Assembly: GCF_001695625.1 (NCBI RefSeq)
Contig: NZ_MBPN01000013.1
Coordinates: 1 to 64,000, forward strand
Source: Pseudomonas defluvii
Lineage (GTDB): Bacteria; Pseudomonadota; Gammaproteobacteria; Pseudomonadales; Pseudomonadaceae
DNA: 64,000 bases
Direction: 5' to 3'
The notes below the pieces were generated by a model. It did no database searches and had not been told where the DNA came from. It worked only from the letters and a program-made list of their open reading frames with translations. How positions within the stretch are numbered: the first letter of the stretch is position 1; each line of letters starts with the position of its first letter. The position numbers were made by a program, and so were the translations under genes. Positions 40,699 to 50,348 of the stretch are shown piece by piece.

Positions 40699-40743
40699 TT
40701 GACAATACCCTTGCTTGAAACGTATGTTTCAAACAAGTGTTTG
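40699..40743 (+). promoter_or_regulatory. psrA: psrA promoter with two overlapping PsrA operators
   Basis: -35 TTGACA (40699-40704) and -10 TATGTT (40723-40728, spacing 18). Two palindromes of the PsrA pattern (G/C)AAAC-N2-4-GTTT(G/C) lie over and after the -10: GAAAC-GTAT-GTTTC (40717-40730) and CAAAC-AAGT-GTTTG (40730-40743). They share one base. This indicates tight autorepression. Confidence 0.85.
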
Positions 40744-40758
40744 TCAGGCGGAGTAGTC

Positions 40759-41472
40759 ATGGCCCAGTCGGAAACCGTTGAACGCATTCTCGATGCAGCA
40801 GAACAGTTGTTCGCGGAAAAAGGTTTTGCCGAAACCTCATTGCGGCTGATTACCAGCAAGGCCGGCGTCAACCTGGCGGCGGTGAACTACCATTTCGGTT
40901 CCAAGAAGGCGCTGATCCAGGCCGTCTTCTCGCGTTTCCTTGGCCCGTTCTGTGCCAGCCTGGAGCGTGAGCTGGAGCGTCGTCAGGCGCGCCCGGAGCA
41001 AAAGCCGACACTCGAAGAGCTGCTGGAAATGTTGGTCGAGCAGGCGCTGGCGGTGCAGCCGCGTAGTGGCAACGACCTGTCCATTTTCATGCGCCTGCTG
41101 GGGTTGGCGTTCAGCCAGAGCCAAGGGCACTTGCGGCGTTACCTGGAAGACATGTACGGCAAGGTGTTCCGTCGCTACATGTTGCTGGTCAACGAAGCGG
41201 CGCCGCGTATTCCGCCAATCGAACTGTTCTGGCGCGTGCATTTCATGCTCGGTGCCGCCGCGTTCAGCATGTCCGGCATCAAGGCGTTGCGCGCAATTGC
41301 CGAAACCGATTTCGGGGTCAACACCTCGATCGAGCAGGTCATGCGCCTCATGGTGCCGTTCCTGGCGGCTGGCATGCGCGCCGAAAGCGGTGTGACCGAC
41401 GAAGCCATGGCCGCTGCGCAATTGCGTCCGCGGAGCAAGTCGGGCAGTGCGTCAATGCCTGCCAAGGCCTGA
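40759..41472 (+). CDS. psrA: TetR-family fatty-acid-responsive regulator PsrA
   Basis: A 237-residue TetR protein. The helix-turn-helix spans about residues 8-50 (ILDAAEQLFAEKGFAETSLRLITSKAGVNLAAVNYHFGSK), and the rest is the ligand and dimer domain. In Pseudomonas PsrA represses itself and fadBA, activates rpoS, and is released by long-chain fatty acids. The location next to lexA-sulA and the two operators support the name. GGAG precedes ATG 40759. It heads a tight plus-strand run with the L,D-transpeptidase gene, nagZ and mtnP. Confidence 0.93.
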   Translation: MAQSETVERILDAAEQLFAEKGFAETSLRLITSKAGVNLAAVNYHFGSKKALIQAVFSRFLGPFCASLERELERRQARPEQKPTLEELLEMLVEQALAVQPRSGNDLSIFMRLLGLAFSQSQGHLRRYLEDMYGKVFRRYMLLVNEAAPRIPPIELFWRVHFMLGAAAFSMSGIKALRAIAETDFGVNTSIEQVMRLMVPFLAAGMRAESGVTDEAMAAAQLRPRSKSGSASMPAKA

Positions 41473-41481
41473 TGCAACGGC

Positions 41482-41508
41482 GGGGCGCTTCAGCTAAGCT
41501 AGCGCCCC
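41482..41508 (+). promoter_or_regulatory. Hairpin abutting the start codon of the L,D-transpeptidase gene
   Basis: GGGGCGCT (41482-41489) and AGCGCCCC (41501-41508) are a perfect 8-bp inverted repeat with an 11-base loop that ends on the base before the ATG. It replaces any Shine-Dalgarno. It could end psrA transcripts in part (no T-run) or control translation of the next gene. Confidence 0.55.
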
Positions 41509-42033
41509 ATGCCTACTCTCGATTTACTGCATATTTCCATCGCCGATCAATGCCTCTATGGGTTTGCCCAGGGGCGCCTGGTCGTGCGTCTTCCAGTGTC
41601 TACCGCGCTCAATGGTGCGGGGGAAACCAGTGGTTCCGGATGTACCCCTCGCGGTCGCCATCAGGTTCGCGCAAAAATTGGCGCGGGCTTGCCGTGCGGC
41701 GCGGTGCTGAGGGGGCGACGCTGGACGGGTGAAACCTGGACGCCGGCACTGCATGAGCAGTTTCCCGGGCGTGACTGGATTCTTTCGCGCATCCTCTGGC
41801 TCAGTGGCTGTGAGCCAGGGCGCAATCGCCTTGGGCCGGTCGATACCTTCCGCCGCTATATCTACCTGCATGGCACGCCGGACACGGAACCCATGGGCGT
41901 TCCGCTGTCCCATGGTTGTGTGCGCCTACGCAATGCCGACCTGGTGAGCCTGTTCGAGCAGGTACCGGTGCATTGCCCTGTGCAGATCGAAGAAGCCGCG
42001 TGCCCCGAGTGGGCCACGGCCTCCCTCAACTGA
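41509..42033 (+). CDS. L,D-transpeptidase (YkuD family) without signal peptide
   Basis: A 174-residue YkuD-domain protein. The catalytic motif HGTPDTEPMGVPLSHGCVRL-type region is present, with His and the nucleophile Cys in SHGCVRLRN. YkuD enzymes form 3-3 cross-links or attach lipoproteins in the periplasm. This one begins directly with the domain (MPTLDLLHISIADQCLYGF), with no visible export signal. Possible explanations are a wrong start, an unconventional route or a cytoplasmic role. No ribosome-binding site precedes ATG 41509, only the hairpin. nagZ follows after 10 bases. Confidence 0.85.
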   Translation: MPTLDLLHISIADQCLYGFAQGRLVVRLPVSTALNGAGETSGSGCTPRGRHQVRAKIGAGLPCGAVLRGRRWTGETWTPALHEQFPGRDWILSRILWLSGCEPGRNRLGPVDTFRRYIYLHGTPDTEPMGVPLSHGCVRLRNADLVSLFEQVPVHCPVQIEEAACPEWATASLN

Positions 42034-42043
42034 AGGATCATTT

Positions 42044-43054
42044 ATGAGTGCCAGCCTGCAAGGCTCCCTGATGGTGGACGTCGCCGGTACCTGGTTGACC
42101 GCCGAAGATCGTCAACTCCTGCGCCAGCCCGAAGTGGCGGGCCTGATCATTTTTGCCCGCAACATCGACTGCCCGCGCCAGGTGCGAGAACTGACCGCCT
42201 CCATTCGCGCCATTCGCCCCGACCTGATCCTGGCGGTCGACCAGGAGGGTGGCCGGGTGCAGCGCCTGCGTCAGGGCTTTGTGCGTTTGCCGGCCATGCG
42301 CGCCATTGCCGACAACGACAATGCCGAGTACCTGGCAGAGCAATGTGGCTGGCTGATGGCGACCGAAGTGCTAGCGGTAGGCCTGGACCTCAGCTTCGCG
42401 CCAGTGCTGGATCTCGATCATCAGCGCAGTGCGGTGGTCGGCAGCCGTGCGTTTGAAGGTGACCCCGAGCGCGCTACCGTGTTGGCCGGTGCCTTCATCC
42501 GTGGCATGAACGCGGCCGGCATGGCAGCCTGCGGCAAGCATTTCCCTGGCCATGGCTGGGCCGAGGCGGATTCGCACGTGGCGATCCCGACCGATGAGCG
42601 CAGCCTCGCGCAGATCCGCGCCGCCGACCTGATTCCGTTCACTCGCCTGAGCGGGCAGTTGGCTGCTGTGATGCCGGCGCACGTGATCTATCCGCAGGTC
42701 GATAATCAGCCTGCCGGGTTCTCGCGGCGCTGGCTGCAGGACATTCTGCGTGGCGAACTGGGTTTTGACGGTGTGATCTTCAGTGATGACCTGTCGATGG
42801 CCGGTGCGCACGTCGTTGGTGACGCTGCCAGTCGAATCGAGGCCGCCTTGAGTGCAGGCTGTGACATGGGGCTGGTGTGCAACGATCGGGCGGCGGCAGA
42901 GCTTGCGTTGTCGGCAGCCCAGCGCATGAAGGTAAAGCCCTCGCCACGTATCGCGCGCATGCGCGGGCAAGGCTTTGCCACTACCGAGTATCGCCAACAG
43001 CCACGGTGGCTAGCGGCTTTAGGGGCTTTGCAAGAAGCCCAGTTGATCGATTAA
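42044..43054 (+). CDS. nagZ: Beta-N-acetylhexosaminidase NagZ
   Basis: Cytoplasmic glycoside hydrolase family 3 enzyme (336 residues) that removes GlcNAc from muropeptides during cell-wall recycling and so creates the AmpR inducer in species with ampC. Motifs: DQEGGRVQRL near residue 66, KHFPGHGWAEADSH (the His-containing acid/base loop) and the nucleophile Asp in FSDDLSMAG. AAGGA precedes ATG 42044. mtnP follows after 9 bases. The partner Slt (26390-28318) produces the upstream muropeptides. Confidence 0.96.
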   Translation: MSASLQGSLMVDVAGTWLTAEDRQLLRQPEVAGLIIFARNIDCPRQVRELTASIRAIRPDLILAVDQEGGRVQRLRQGFVRLPAMRAIADNDNAEYLAEQCGWLMATEVLAVGLDLSFAPVLDLDHQRSAVVGSRAFEGDPERATVLAGAFIRGMNAAGMAACGKHFPGHGWAEADSHVAIPTDERSLAQIRAADLIPFTRLSGQLAAVMPAHVIYPQVDNQPAGFSRRWLQDILRGELGFDGVIFSDDLSMAGAHVVGDAASRIEAALSAGCDMGLVCNDRAAAELALSAAQRMKVKPSPRIARMRGQGFATTEYRQQPRWLAALGALQEAQLID

Positions 43055-43801
<747 letters not shown>

Positions 43802-43858
43802 TGGTGCCGCTGCTTTGATCGTGCTGGCGCCCCGCTGACACCCGCGTTAATACCGGGC

Positions 43859-46165
43859 TCACCCGCTTTTAGGCGGGTGACGACGGCCTGGCAAGGGTGC
43901 CAGTAGTGCGTCGATATCGTCGTCGGCCAGTTTCCAGTCTCCGGCCTGGCGCCCATCCAGTACACCGGCTGCCAGTGCAGACTTCTCCTGCTGCAGCTGC
44001 TGGATCTTCTCTTCCACGGTGCCGCGGGTAATTAGCTTGTAGACGAACACCGGTTTTTCCTGGCCAATGCGGTATGCACGGTCGGTCGCTTGCTGTTCGG
44101 CTGCCGGGTTCCACCATGGGTCGTAGTGAATCACGGTGTCGGCTGCCGTGAGGTTGAGTCCGACGCCACCGGCCTTGAGGCTGATCAGGAAGATCTGCAG
44201 CCGGCCGCTCTGGAAGTCTGCAACCGGTGCGCGTCGGTCGCGGGTGTCACCCGTCAACAACGCATAGTCGATACCGCGCTGTTGCAGTTCCTCGGCAATC
44301 AGCGAAAGCATGCTGGTGAACTGCGAGAACAGCAGCACTCGACGGCCTTCGGCGAGCAATTCTTCAAGCATCTCCAGCAGGCTGTTGAGTTTGCCCGAGT
44401 TCGCGCTGCGTGATGGGCCGGCTGCCTCGGATTTGACCAGACGCAGGTCGCAACAGACTTGGCGCAGCTTCAGCAGTGCCTCAAGAATGATGATCTGGCT
44501 GCGGGCAACACCCTTGCGGCTGATCTCGTTGCGGACTTTCTTGTCCATGGCCAGGCGCATGGTTTCATAGACGTCGCGCTGTGCTTCGGTCAAGTCGACC
44601 CAGTGGATCATTTCGGTCTTGGCCGGCAGTTCGGTTGCCACTTGCTCCTTGGTTCGGCGCAGCAGGAAGGGCTTTATCCGTGCATTCAGGTGCTGCAAGC
44701 GTTCTTCGTCACCCTGGCGCTCAATAGGCACCCGGTAATCGCGGTTGAACGCCTTGTTGTCGCCCAGCCATCCCGGCAGCAGGAAGTGGAACAGTGACCA
44801 GAGTTCGCCCAGGTGGTTTTCCAGTGGCGTACCACTCAGGCACAGGCGTTGCCGCGCCTCTAGCTGTCGCGCAGCCTGCGCGGCCTTGCTGGTGGGGCTC
44901 TTGATGTACTGGGCTTCGTCCAGGATCAGTACGTGCAGTGGCAGGTGCTTGAGGTGGTCAAGGTCCTTGGGCAGCAGCGCATAGGTTGTCAGGAGCAGGT
45001 CGTAGTCCGCCAGCTTGTCGAAGTACTGTCGGCGACCAATGCCTTGCAATGCCAGTACCCGTAACTGCGGAGCAAAGCGCTCGGCTTCATCCTGCCAGTT
45101 GGGGATCAGGCTGGTGGGCATTACCACCATTGCCGGTCGATCAAGACGGCCTGCGTTTTTTTCAGTCAGCAGGTGGGCCAGGGTTTGCAGCGTCTTGCCC
45201 AGGCCCATGTCGTCAGCCAGGATGCCGCCGACGTCCAGTTCGCGCAGCGCCTGCATCCAGCTCAAGCCTTCAAGCTGATAGGGGCGCAGGGTAGCTTTCA
45301 GGCCTTCAGGGGTGGTGACGGCCTGGGTACGAATATCGCGCAGGCGTTCGCCCAAAGCGCGAACCCGCTCACCGCCTTCCCAGGTCAGTGGCAGCTCGAG
45401 CAGGGCGTTCAGGCGCGCCGCGTCAGGGCTGGCCAGGCGTACGGTGGTCTCGCCCGGCTCGCGCAGGTAAAAATCCCCCAGGGTGGCCAATACCGGTTTG
45501 AGCCGCCCGTACGGCAGGGCGATCTGAAGCGTCTTGCGCGGTGCATGAGGGTGGGGAATGGGCACCAGGATCTGCTCGTCGTCACGGCGTTTGGCCAGGT
45601 GTGCACTGTTGAGCAATTCCGGGTGGGTACGCAGCAGGTTGAGCAGGATCGGCAACAGGCTCAAGCGCTCGCCATTGACCACGATGCCCAGTTCGAGGTC
45701 GAACCAGTCGCGTTCGGGTGTCTCGACGACCTGGGCGTACCAGTCGTCGACCGGGGTGAGGTCAAAGGCGAAGTCGTCAGCGCAGATGATTTGCCAGCCT
45801 TGCTCGCGCAAGTGTGGCAGGTCATTGAGGACAAAACGTAACCAGGCTGCCTCGCTGGGGAGCTCGAACGGCTCGCCGGCACTTTCCGGCAAGGCTTTGC
45901 TCTGCCGGGTGGCAACCTTGAAGCCCAGGCTCAGGAGTGTTTCGCGCAGGCTTTGCTCCGCGCCCAGGTGGCGCTGCAGGGGTTGCGCCTGACGCGCATG
46001 CAGGGTGCCACTGACATAGTCGCCGGCATAGCCGAAGGCGAGTGCGGCGCGGTGTTGGGTGTAGCGCTGCATGCGCCCGTTGCGAGGCTCGAAGGCGCTG
46101 AACTCGATGCTGCCCAGCCACAGGCGTGGCTGGGGTGGAAGCGGGGCTATCACGCGGTCGGGCAT
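43859..46165 (-). CDS. SNF2-family DNA-dependent ATPase/helicase (no SWIM domain)
   Basis: A 768-residue Swi2/Snf2 protein. The N-terminal third is a bacterial SNF2-associated domain. The motor has DDMGLGKT (Walker A), LILDEAQ (motif II), LSGTPLENHLGELWSLFHF (motif III region), LFSQFTSMLSL, GGVGLNLTAADTVIH and the arginine-finger motif RAYRIGQEK. Many bacterial relatives begin with a Zn-binding SWIM domain, absent here. ATG 46165 lies one base after the csiV stop, which suggests coupled translation; a longer in-frame start (46213) would overlap csiV. It is third in the mfd-csiV-snf2 operon. The C-terminal codons overlap an 8-bp hairpin (43859-43880). Confidence 0.92.
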   Translation of the reverse strand: MPDRVIAPLPPQPRLWLGSIEFSAFEPRNGRMQRYTQHRAALAFGYAGDYVSGTLHARQAQPLQRHLGAEQSLRETLLSLGFKVATRQSKALPESAGEPFELPSEAAWLRFVLNDLPHLREQGWQIICADDFAFDLTPVDDWYAQVVETPERDWFDLELGIVVNGERLSLLPILLNLLRTHPELLNSAHLAKRRDDEQILVPIPHPHAPRKTLQIALPYGRLKPVLATLGDFYLREPGETTVRLASPDAARLNALLELPLTWEGGERVRALGERLRDIRTQAVTTPEGLKATLRPYQLEGLSWMQALRELDVGGILADDMGLGKTLQTLAHLLTEKNAGRLDRPAMVVMPTSLIPNWQDEAERFAPQLRVLALQGIGRRQYFDKLADYDLLLTTYALLPKDLDHLKHLPLHVLILDEAQYIKSPTSKAAQAARQLEARQRLCLSGTPLENHLGELWSLFHFLLPGWLGDNKAFNRDYRVPIERQGDEERLQHLNARIKPFLLRRTKEQVATELPAKTEMIHWVDLTEAQRDVYETMRLAMDKKVRNEISRKGVARSQIIILEALLKLRQVCCDLRLVKSEAAGPSRSANSGKLNSLLEMLEELLAEGRRVLLFSQFTSMLSLIAEELQQRGIDYALLTGDTRDRRAPVADFQSGRLQIFLISLKAGGVGLNLTAADTVIHYDPWWNPAAEQQATDRAYRIGQEKPVFVYKLITRGTVEEKIQQLQQEKSALAAGVLDGRQAGDWKLADDDIDALLAPLPGRRHPPKSG

Positions 46166-46166
46166 T

Positions 46167-46694
46167 TCAAAGCTTCGTGACCTTGAGCAGCAGTGCCAGA
46201 TGGCCGCCGTCAAGGTAGTTCAGGTCGCCAAGGCGCATGTTGCTGTTGCTCTGCTTGAACTGTTCGGTCTGGGTAATGCTGCCGTCGGCCGCAAAACGGT
46301 TGACCCAGAAACTGGCGTCAGCGCTGATGAAGCGGCCGTCACTCAGGCTCAGGTTGCCTTCCACGGGGAAGTGGCCGAAGTGCCGCTTGCCGTCACTGAT
46401 GGCGACCTTGCCCGGTTCTGCGCTCAGGTTCTGTTGCCAGGCTTTGCGCAGCAGGATGGTGTACTGGCTGTCGGCCTGCAGCTTTGCCGCTTCGTCGTTC
46501 ATCGCAGGCTTGCTTTCGTCGGTGCTGCTTAACGTCTTGGCGTCGGCGGCCCAGTCTTCCGGGGCGTACTGGCTGGTAATGGCCGGCACGCTGTTTTGCC
46601 GAACCAGAATCATCTCGATCTGATACAGGCCGTCAGCGAAGGCGCTGGTGGAGCAGAGCGCGGCCAGCAGGGCCAGGGAGCGAATCAGGCGCAT
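46167..46694 (-). CDS. csiV: CsiV-like periplasmic peptidoglycan-binding protein
   Basis: A 175-residue exported protein. A Sec signal peptide (MRLIRSLALLAALCSTSAFA) precedes a CsiV-type domain that begins DGLYQIEMILVRQNS and contains GKVAISDGKRHFGHFPVEGNLSLSDGRFISADASFWVNRF. Vibrio CsiV protects against D-amino-acid effects on the cell wall; the function in Pseudomonas is inferred. It starts 9 bases after the mfd stop and is coupled to the SNF2 gene. Confidence 0.85.
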   Translation of the reverse strand: MRLIRSLALLAALCSTSAFADGLYQIEMILVRQNSVPAITSQYAPEDWAADAKTLSSTDESKPAMNDEAAKLQADSQYTILLRKAWQQNLSAEPGKVAISDGKRHFGHFPVEGNLSLSDGRFISADASFWVNRFAADGSITQTEQFKQSNSNMRLGDLNYLDGGHLALLLKVTKL

Positions 46695-46703
46695 CGGTTT
46701 TCC

Positions 46704-49700
46704 TTAAGCGGATGTCGGGGTCAGGCGCTCGAACAGCGCCTCGAGGGTATTGAAGCGTTCTTCTGCGCGCTCCATGGGAACCATGAACTTGAACTGCGTT
46801 GCGCCCTCGAACTTGTAGCGTTTGGGTTGGCTCTGGATCAGTTTGATCAGTACCAGTGGGTCGACAGGGGTTTCCCCGGCGAACTCGATCTTCCCGCCTT
46901 GTGGGCCAGCATCGACTTTCTTGATGCCGAGCTGCTCGGCCTGCAATTTGAGCAGGGTCAGGCGCACCAGGTTCTTGGTCGGCTCCGGCAGCAGGCCGAA
47001 GCGATCGATCATTTCCACCTGCAGGTCCTTGAGGCCGTCTTCGTCGGTAGCCGAGGCAATGCGTTTGTAGAGAATCAGGCGTGCATGGACATCCGGCAGG
47101 TAGTCCTCGGGAATCAGCGCTGGCACGCGCAGGTTGATTTCCGGGCCGCCGCCGAGCGGTTGATCGAGGTTGGGTTGCGTGCCCTTGCGAATGGCTTTGA
47201 CCGCACGTTCGAGCATTTCCATGTACAGGGTGAAGCCGACGGCCTGGATCTGGCCGCTCTGGCCTTCGCCGAGCAGTTCGCCCGCACCACGGATTTCCAG
47301 GTCGTTGGTGGCAAGGACGAAACCTGCCCCAAGGTCCTGGGTGTTTGCGATGGCTTCCAGGCGCTTTTCCGCATCGGCGGTGATCTGCTGGCGTGGCGGT
47401 GTGAGCAGGTAGGCATACGCCTGGTGGTGGCTGCGCCCCACGCGTCCACGTAGCTGGTGCAGCTGCGCCAGGCCGAATTTGTCGGCGCGTTCGATGATGA
47501 TGGTGTTCGCGCTGGGTACGTCGATACCGGTCTCGATGATGGTCGAGGCAATCAGGACGTTGAAGCGCTTGTGGTAGAAGTCGCTCATCACCTGTTCGAG
47601 TTCGCGCTCGCGCATTTGCCCGTGGCCAATGCCGATACGCGCCTCCGGCACCAGTTCGGCGAGGTCGGCAGCACATTTTTCGATGGTCTTCACATCATTG
47701 TGCAGGTAGTAGACCTGGCCGCCGCGCAGCAGCTCACGCAGCAGCGCTTCCTTGATGGTGCTTTTGTTCTGCTCCATGACAAAGGTGCGAACCGACAGTC
47801 GTCGCGCTGGCGGGGTCGCGATGATTGACAGGTCGCGCATGCCGGACACCGCCATGTTCAGCGTCCGCGGGATCGGCGTGGCGGTGAGGGTAAGAATGTC
47901 GACTTCGCTGCGCAGTGCTTTGAGCTGTTCCTTCTGGCGCACGCCGAAACGGTGTTCTTCGTCGATGATCACCAGGCCGAGGTCTTTCATCTTGACGTCG
48001 TCCTGCAGCAGCTTGTGCGTGCCGATGACGATATCGATCTTGCCGTCTGCCAGGTCCTGGACGGCGGCGTTGATTTCCTTGGCTGACTTGAAGCGGCTCA
48101 TCACCTCCACGGTCACCGGCCAGTCGGCAAAGCGGTCGCGGAAGCTGTTGTAGTGCTGTTGGGCGAGCAGGGTGGTGGGCACCAGGATGGCCACCTGGCG
48201 TCCGCCATGCACAGCGATAAACGCGGCTCGCATGGCCACTTCGGTCTTGCCGAAGCCGACGTCGCCACAGACCAGGCGGTCCATCGGCTTGGCGGCGAGC
48301 ATGTCCTCGCGTACCGCTTCGATGGCGGCTTGCTGGTCCGGGGTTTCCTCGAACGGGAAGCCGGCGCTGAAGGTGGCATAGTCGGCTGCCGGGTCGGCAA
48401 AGGCATAACCCTTGCGCGCTGCGCGGCGGGCGTAGATGTCGAGCAGTTCGGCGGCTACGTCGCGGACCTGTTCGGCGGCTTTGCGCTTGGCCTTTTGCCA
48501 GACTTCCGAGCCCAGGCGGTGCAGCGGTGCCAGGGCGTCGTCGCTACCGGTGTAGCGCGCGATCAGGTGCAGGTTGGCGACCGGTACATAGAGCTTGGCG
48601 CCCTCGGCGTAGGCAAGTGTCAGGAACTCGGCGGCCTGGTTGTCGATCTCCAGCGTCGCCAGGCCCAGGTAGCGGCCAACACCGTGGTCGATGTGGACCA
48701 CCGGCGCGCCTTCGCGCAGTTCGGTGAGGTTCTTGATGACCGCATCGTTAGTGCCGTCGCTGCGCTTCTCGCGGCGTCGACGCTGCATGACGCGCTGGCC
48801 GAACAATGGGCTTTCGGCGACCAGTGCCAGGGCGGGGCTTTCCAGCAGCAGGCCGTCGTCCAGTGGCGCGATGGTGATCCCCAGGCGCTCTTTGCTTTGA
48901 ACGAAGTCGTCCCAGCTGTCGAGGGTCTGTGGGCGCAGCTTCAGGCGTTCGAGCAGCTCCAGCAGCACTTCGCGGCGCCCCGCCGATTCGGCGGTGAACA
49001 AGACGCGGCCCGGGAACTGCTCAAGGAAACTGGACAGTGCGGCCAGCGGCTGGTTGGCCTTGGCTTCGATGGCCAGGTTCGGTAGCGTCTGCGCGGCGAA
49101 GCGCTCGCGGCCAACACCGCCCTCGCTGTCATCCTGGCTGACCACGATGCGCGGCCAGCGCTTGAGTTGGGCAAAGCAGTCCTCTACCGGCATGAACAGT
49201 TCGACGGGGGGCAGCAATGGCCGGTTCGGGTCGATGCGGCGCTCGTCGTAACGGTTGCGCACGTCGCTCCAGAAGTGTTCGGCGGCCTGCTCGATACCCG
49301 GCAGGGAAAACACCTGGGTGTCCTGCGGCAGGTAGTCGAACAGCGTCGAGGTTTCCTCGAAGAACAGTGGCAGGTAGTACTCGATGCCTGCGGGAATAAT
49401 GCCGCTGGTGAGGTCCTGGAAGATCGGGCTGCGGCGGAAGTCGACGTCGAACCGTTCACGAAAGCGCGCCTTGAACTGGGTCACGGCGTCCTTTTGTAGC
49501 GGAAATTCGCGCGCGGGCAGCAGGCGTACCGAATCGACCTTGTCGATCGAGCGCTGGGTCTCCGGGTCGAACGTGCGCAGGGTTTCGATTTCGTCGTCGA
49601 ACAGGTCGATCCGGTAAGGCAGCTTGCTGCCCATCGGGAACAGGTCGATCAGTGCTCCGCGCACGGCAAACTCGCCGTGTTCATAAACGGTGTCGACGCA

Positions 49701-50153
49701 GCGGTAGCCACTGGCTTCAAGGCGCAGGCGCATCTGCTCGACGTCGAGCTTCTGACCGATATCCAGCACCAGGCTGCTGCCCAGCAGGAAGCGTGTTGGC
49801 GCCAGGCGGTGCAGGGCGGTGGTGATCGGTACCACGAGAATGCCGTGGTCGAGTTCCGGCAGCCTATACAGGCTGGCCACGCGTTGAGAGATGATGTCCT
49901 GGTGCGGCGAGAACAGGTCGTACGGCAGGGTTTCCCAGTCGGGGAAGGGCAGTACCGGCAACTGCGGTGCGAAGAAGCGCAGTTCCTGCTCCAGGCGGTC
50001 GGCCGTCTGGCTGTCGGCGGTCAGCAGCAGGGTAAAGCGCTTGGCGGCGCTGGCGGCTTCGGCAATAGCCAGGCTCAGGGCGGCGCCCGGCAGGTTGCTC
50101 CAGGTGTGTTTGCCGGCGGTGGCCGGCAGGTGCGGAAGACGCAGAACTGGCAC
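46704..50153 (-). CDS. mfd: Transcription-repair coupling factor Mfd
   Basis: ATP-dependent translocase that removes RNA polymerase stalled at DNA damage and recruits UvrA. The 1149 residues contain the UvrB-homology module (ADSQTADRLEQELRFF, LPYDLFSPHQDIISQR), the RNA-polymerase-interacting domain (EGAPVVHIDHGVGRYLGL), the RecG-like motor (CGDVGFGKTEVAMRAAF, DEEHRFGV, TATPIPRTL) and the TRCF C-terminus. GTG 50153 gives the family N-terminus VPVLRLPHLP and the expected length. A frame open to 50306 would cover the divergent promoter region and is rejected. Confidence 0.97.
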   Translation of the reverse strand: MPVLRLPHLPATAGKHTWSNLPGAALSLAIAEAASAAKRFTLLLTADSQTADRLEQELRFFAPQLPVLPFPDWETLPYDLFSPHQDIISQRVASLYRLPELDHGILVVPITTALHRLAPTRFLLGSSLVLDIGQKLDVEQMRLRLEASGYRCVDTVYEHGEFAVRGALIDLFPMGSKLPYRIDLFDDEIETLRTFDPETQRSIDKVDSVRLLPAREFPLQKDAVTQFKARFRERFDVDFRRSPIFQDLTSGIIPAGIEYYLPLFFEETSTLFDYLPQDTQVFSLPGIEQAAEHFWSDVRNRYDERRIDPNRPLLPPVELFMPVEDCFAQLKRWPRIVVSQDDSEGGVGRERFAAQTLPNLAIEAKANQPLAALSSFLEQFPGRVLFTAESAGRREVLLELLERLKLRPQTLDSWDDFVQSKERLGITIAPLDDGLLLESPALALVAESPLFGQRVMQRRRREKRSDGTNDAVIKNLTELREGAPVVHIDHGVGRYLGLATLEIDNQAAEFLTLAYAEGAKLYVPVANLHLIARYTGSDDALAPLHRLGSEVWQKAKRKAAEQVRDVAAELLDIYARRAARKGYAFADPAADYATFSAGFPFEETPDQQAAIEAVREDMLAAKPMDRLVCGDVGFGKTEVAMRAAFIAVHGGRQVAILVPTTLLAQQHYNSFRDRFADWPVTVEVMSRFKSAKEINAAVQDLADGKIDIVIGTHKLLQDDVKMKDLGLVIIDEEHRFGVRQKEQLKALRSEVDILTLTATPIPRTLNMAVSGMRDLSIIATPPARRLSVRTFVMEQNKSTIKEALLRELLRGGQVYYLHNDVKTIEKCAADLAELVPEARIGIGHGQMRERELEQVMSDFYHKRFNVLIASTIIETGIDVPSANTIIIERADKFGLAQLHQLRGRVGRSHHQAYAYLLTPPRQQITADAEKRLEAIANTQDLGAGFVLATNDLEIRGAGELLGEGQSGQIQAVGFTLYMEMLERAVKAIRKGTQPNLDQPLGGGPEINLRVPALIPEDYLPDVHARLILYKRIASATDEDGLKDLQVEMIDRFGLLPEPTKNLVRLTLLKLQAEQLGIKKVDAGPQGGKIEFAGETPVDPLVLIKLIQSQPKRYKFEGATQFKFMVPMERAEERFNTLEALFERLTPTSA

Positions 50154-50348
50154 GGGCGGTCGAGCTCCAAGCGTTGCGACAAAGGGTCGATTGTACCGGG
50201 CCTGGGGGCGGCCTGTCAGGCGCGAAGGGGGCAAAAAACCACGGATGTGATGCCGCGATAAGAGGAGCGACAGGCGCGCATTGCTCGAAACACCTCGGGG
50301 CGTCATAATGTAGCCCCTTTTTTCTGTCCCTACATGTGGAAGGTTCCC

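Noticed and set aside
43859-43880. Terminator hairpin at the end of the SNF2 gene
   Set aside because: The 8-bp stem lies in the last codons and stop of the gene with no T-run beyond it on either strand.
50154-50306. Longer N-terminus of mfd
   Set aside because: The extra 51 residues do not resemble Mfd and would cover the promoter region shared with gap; GTG 50153 gives the family start.
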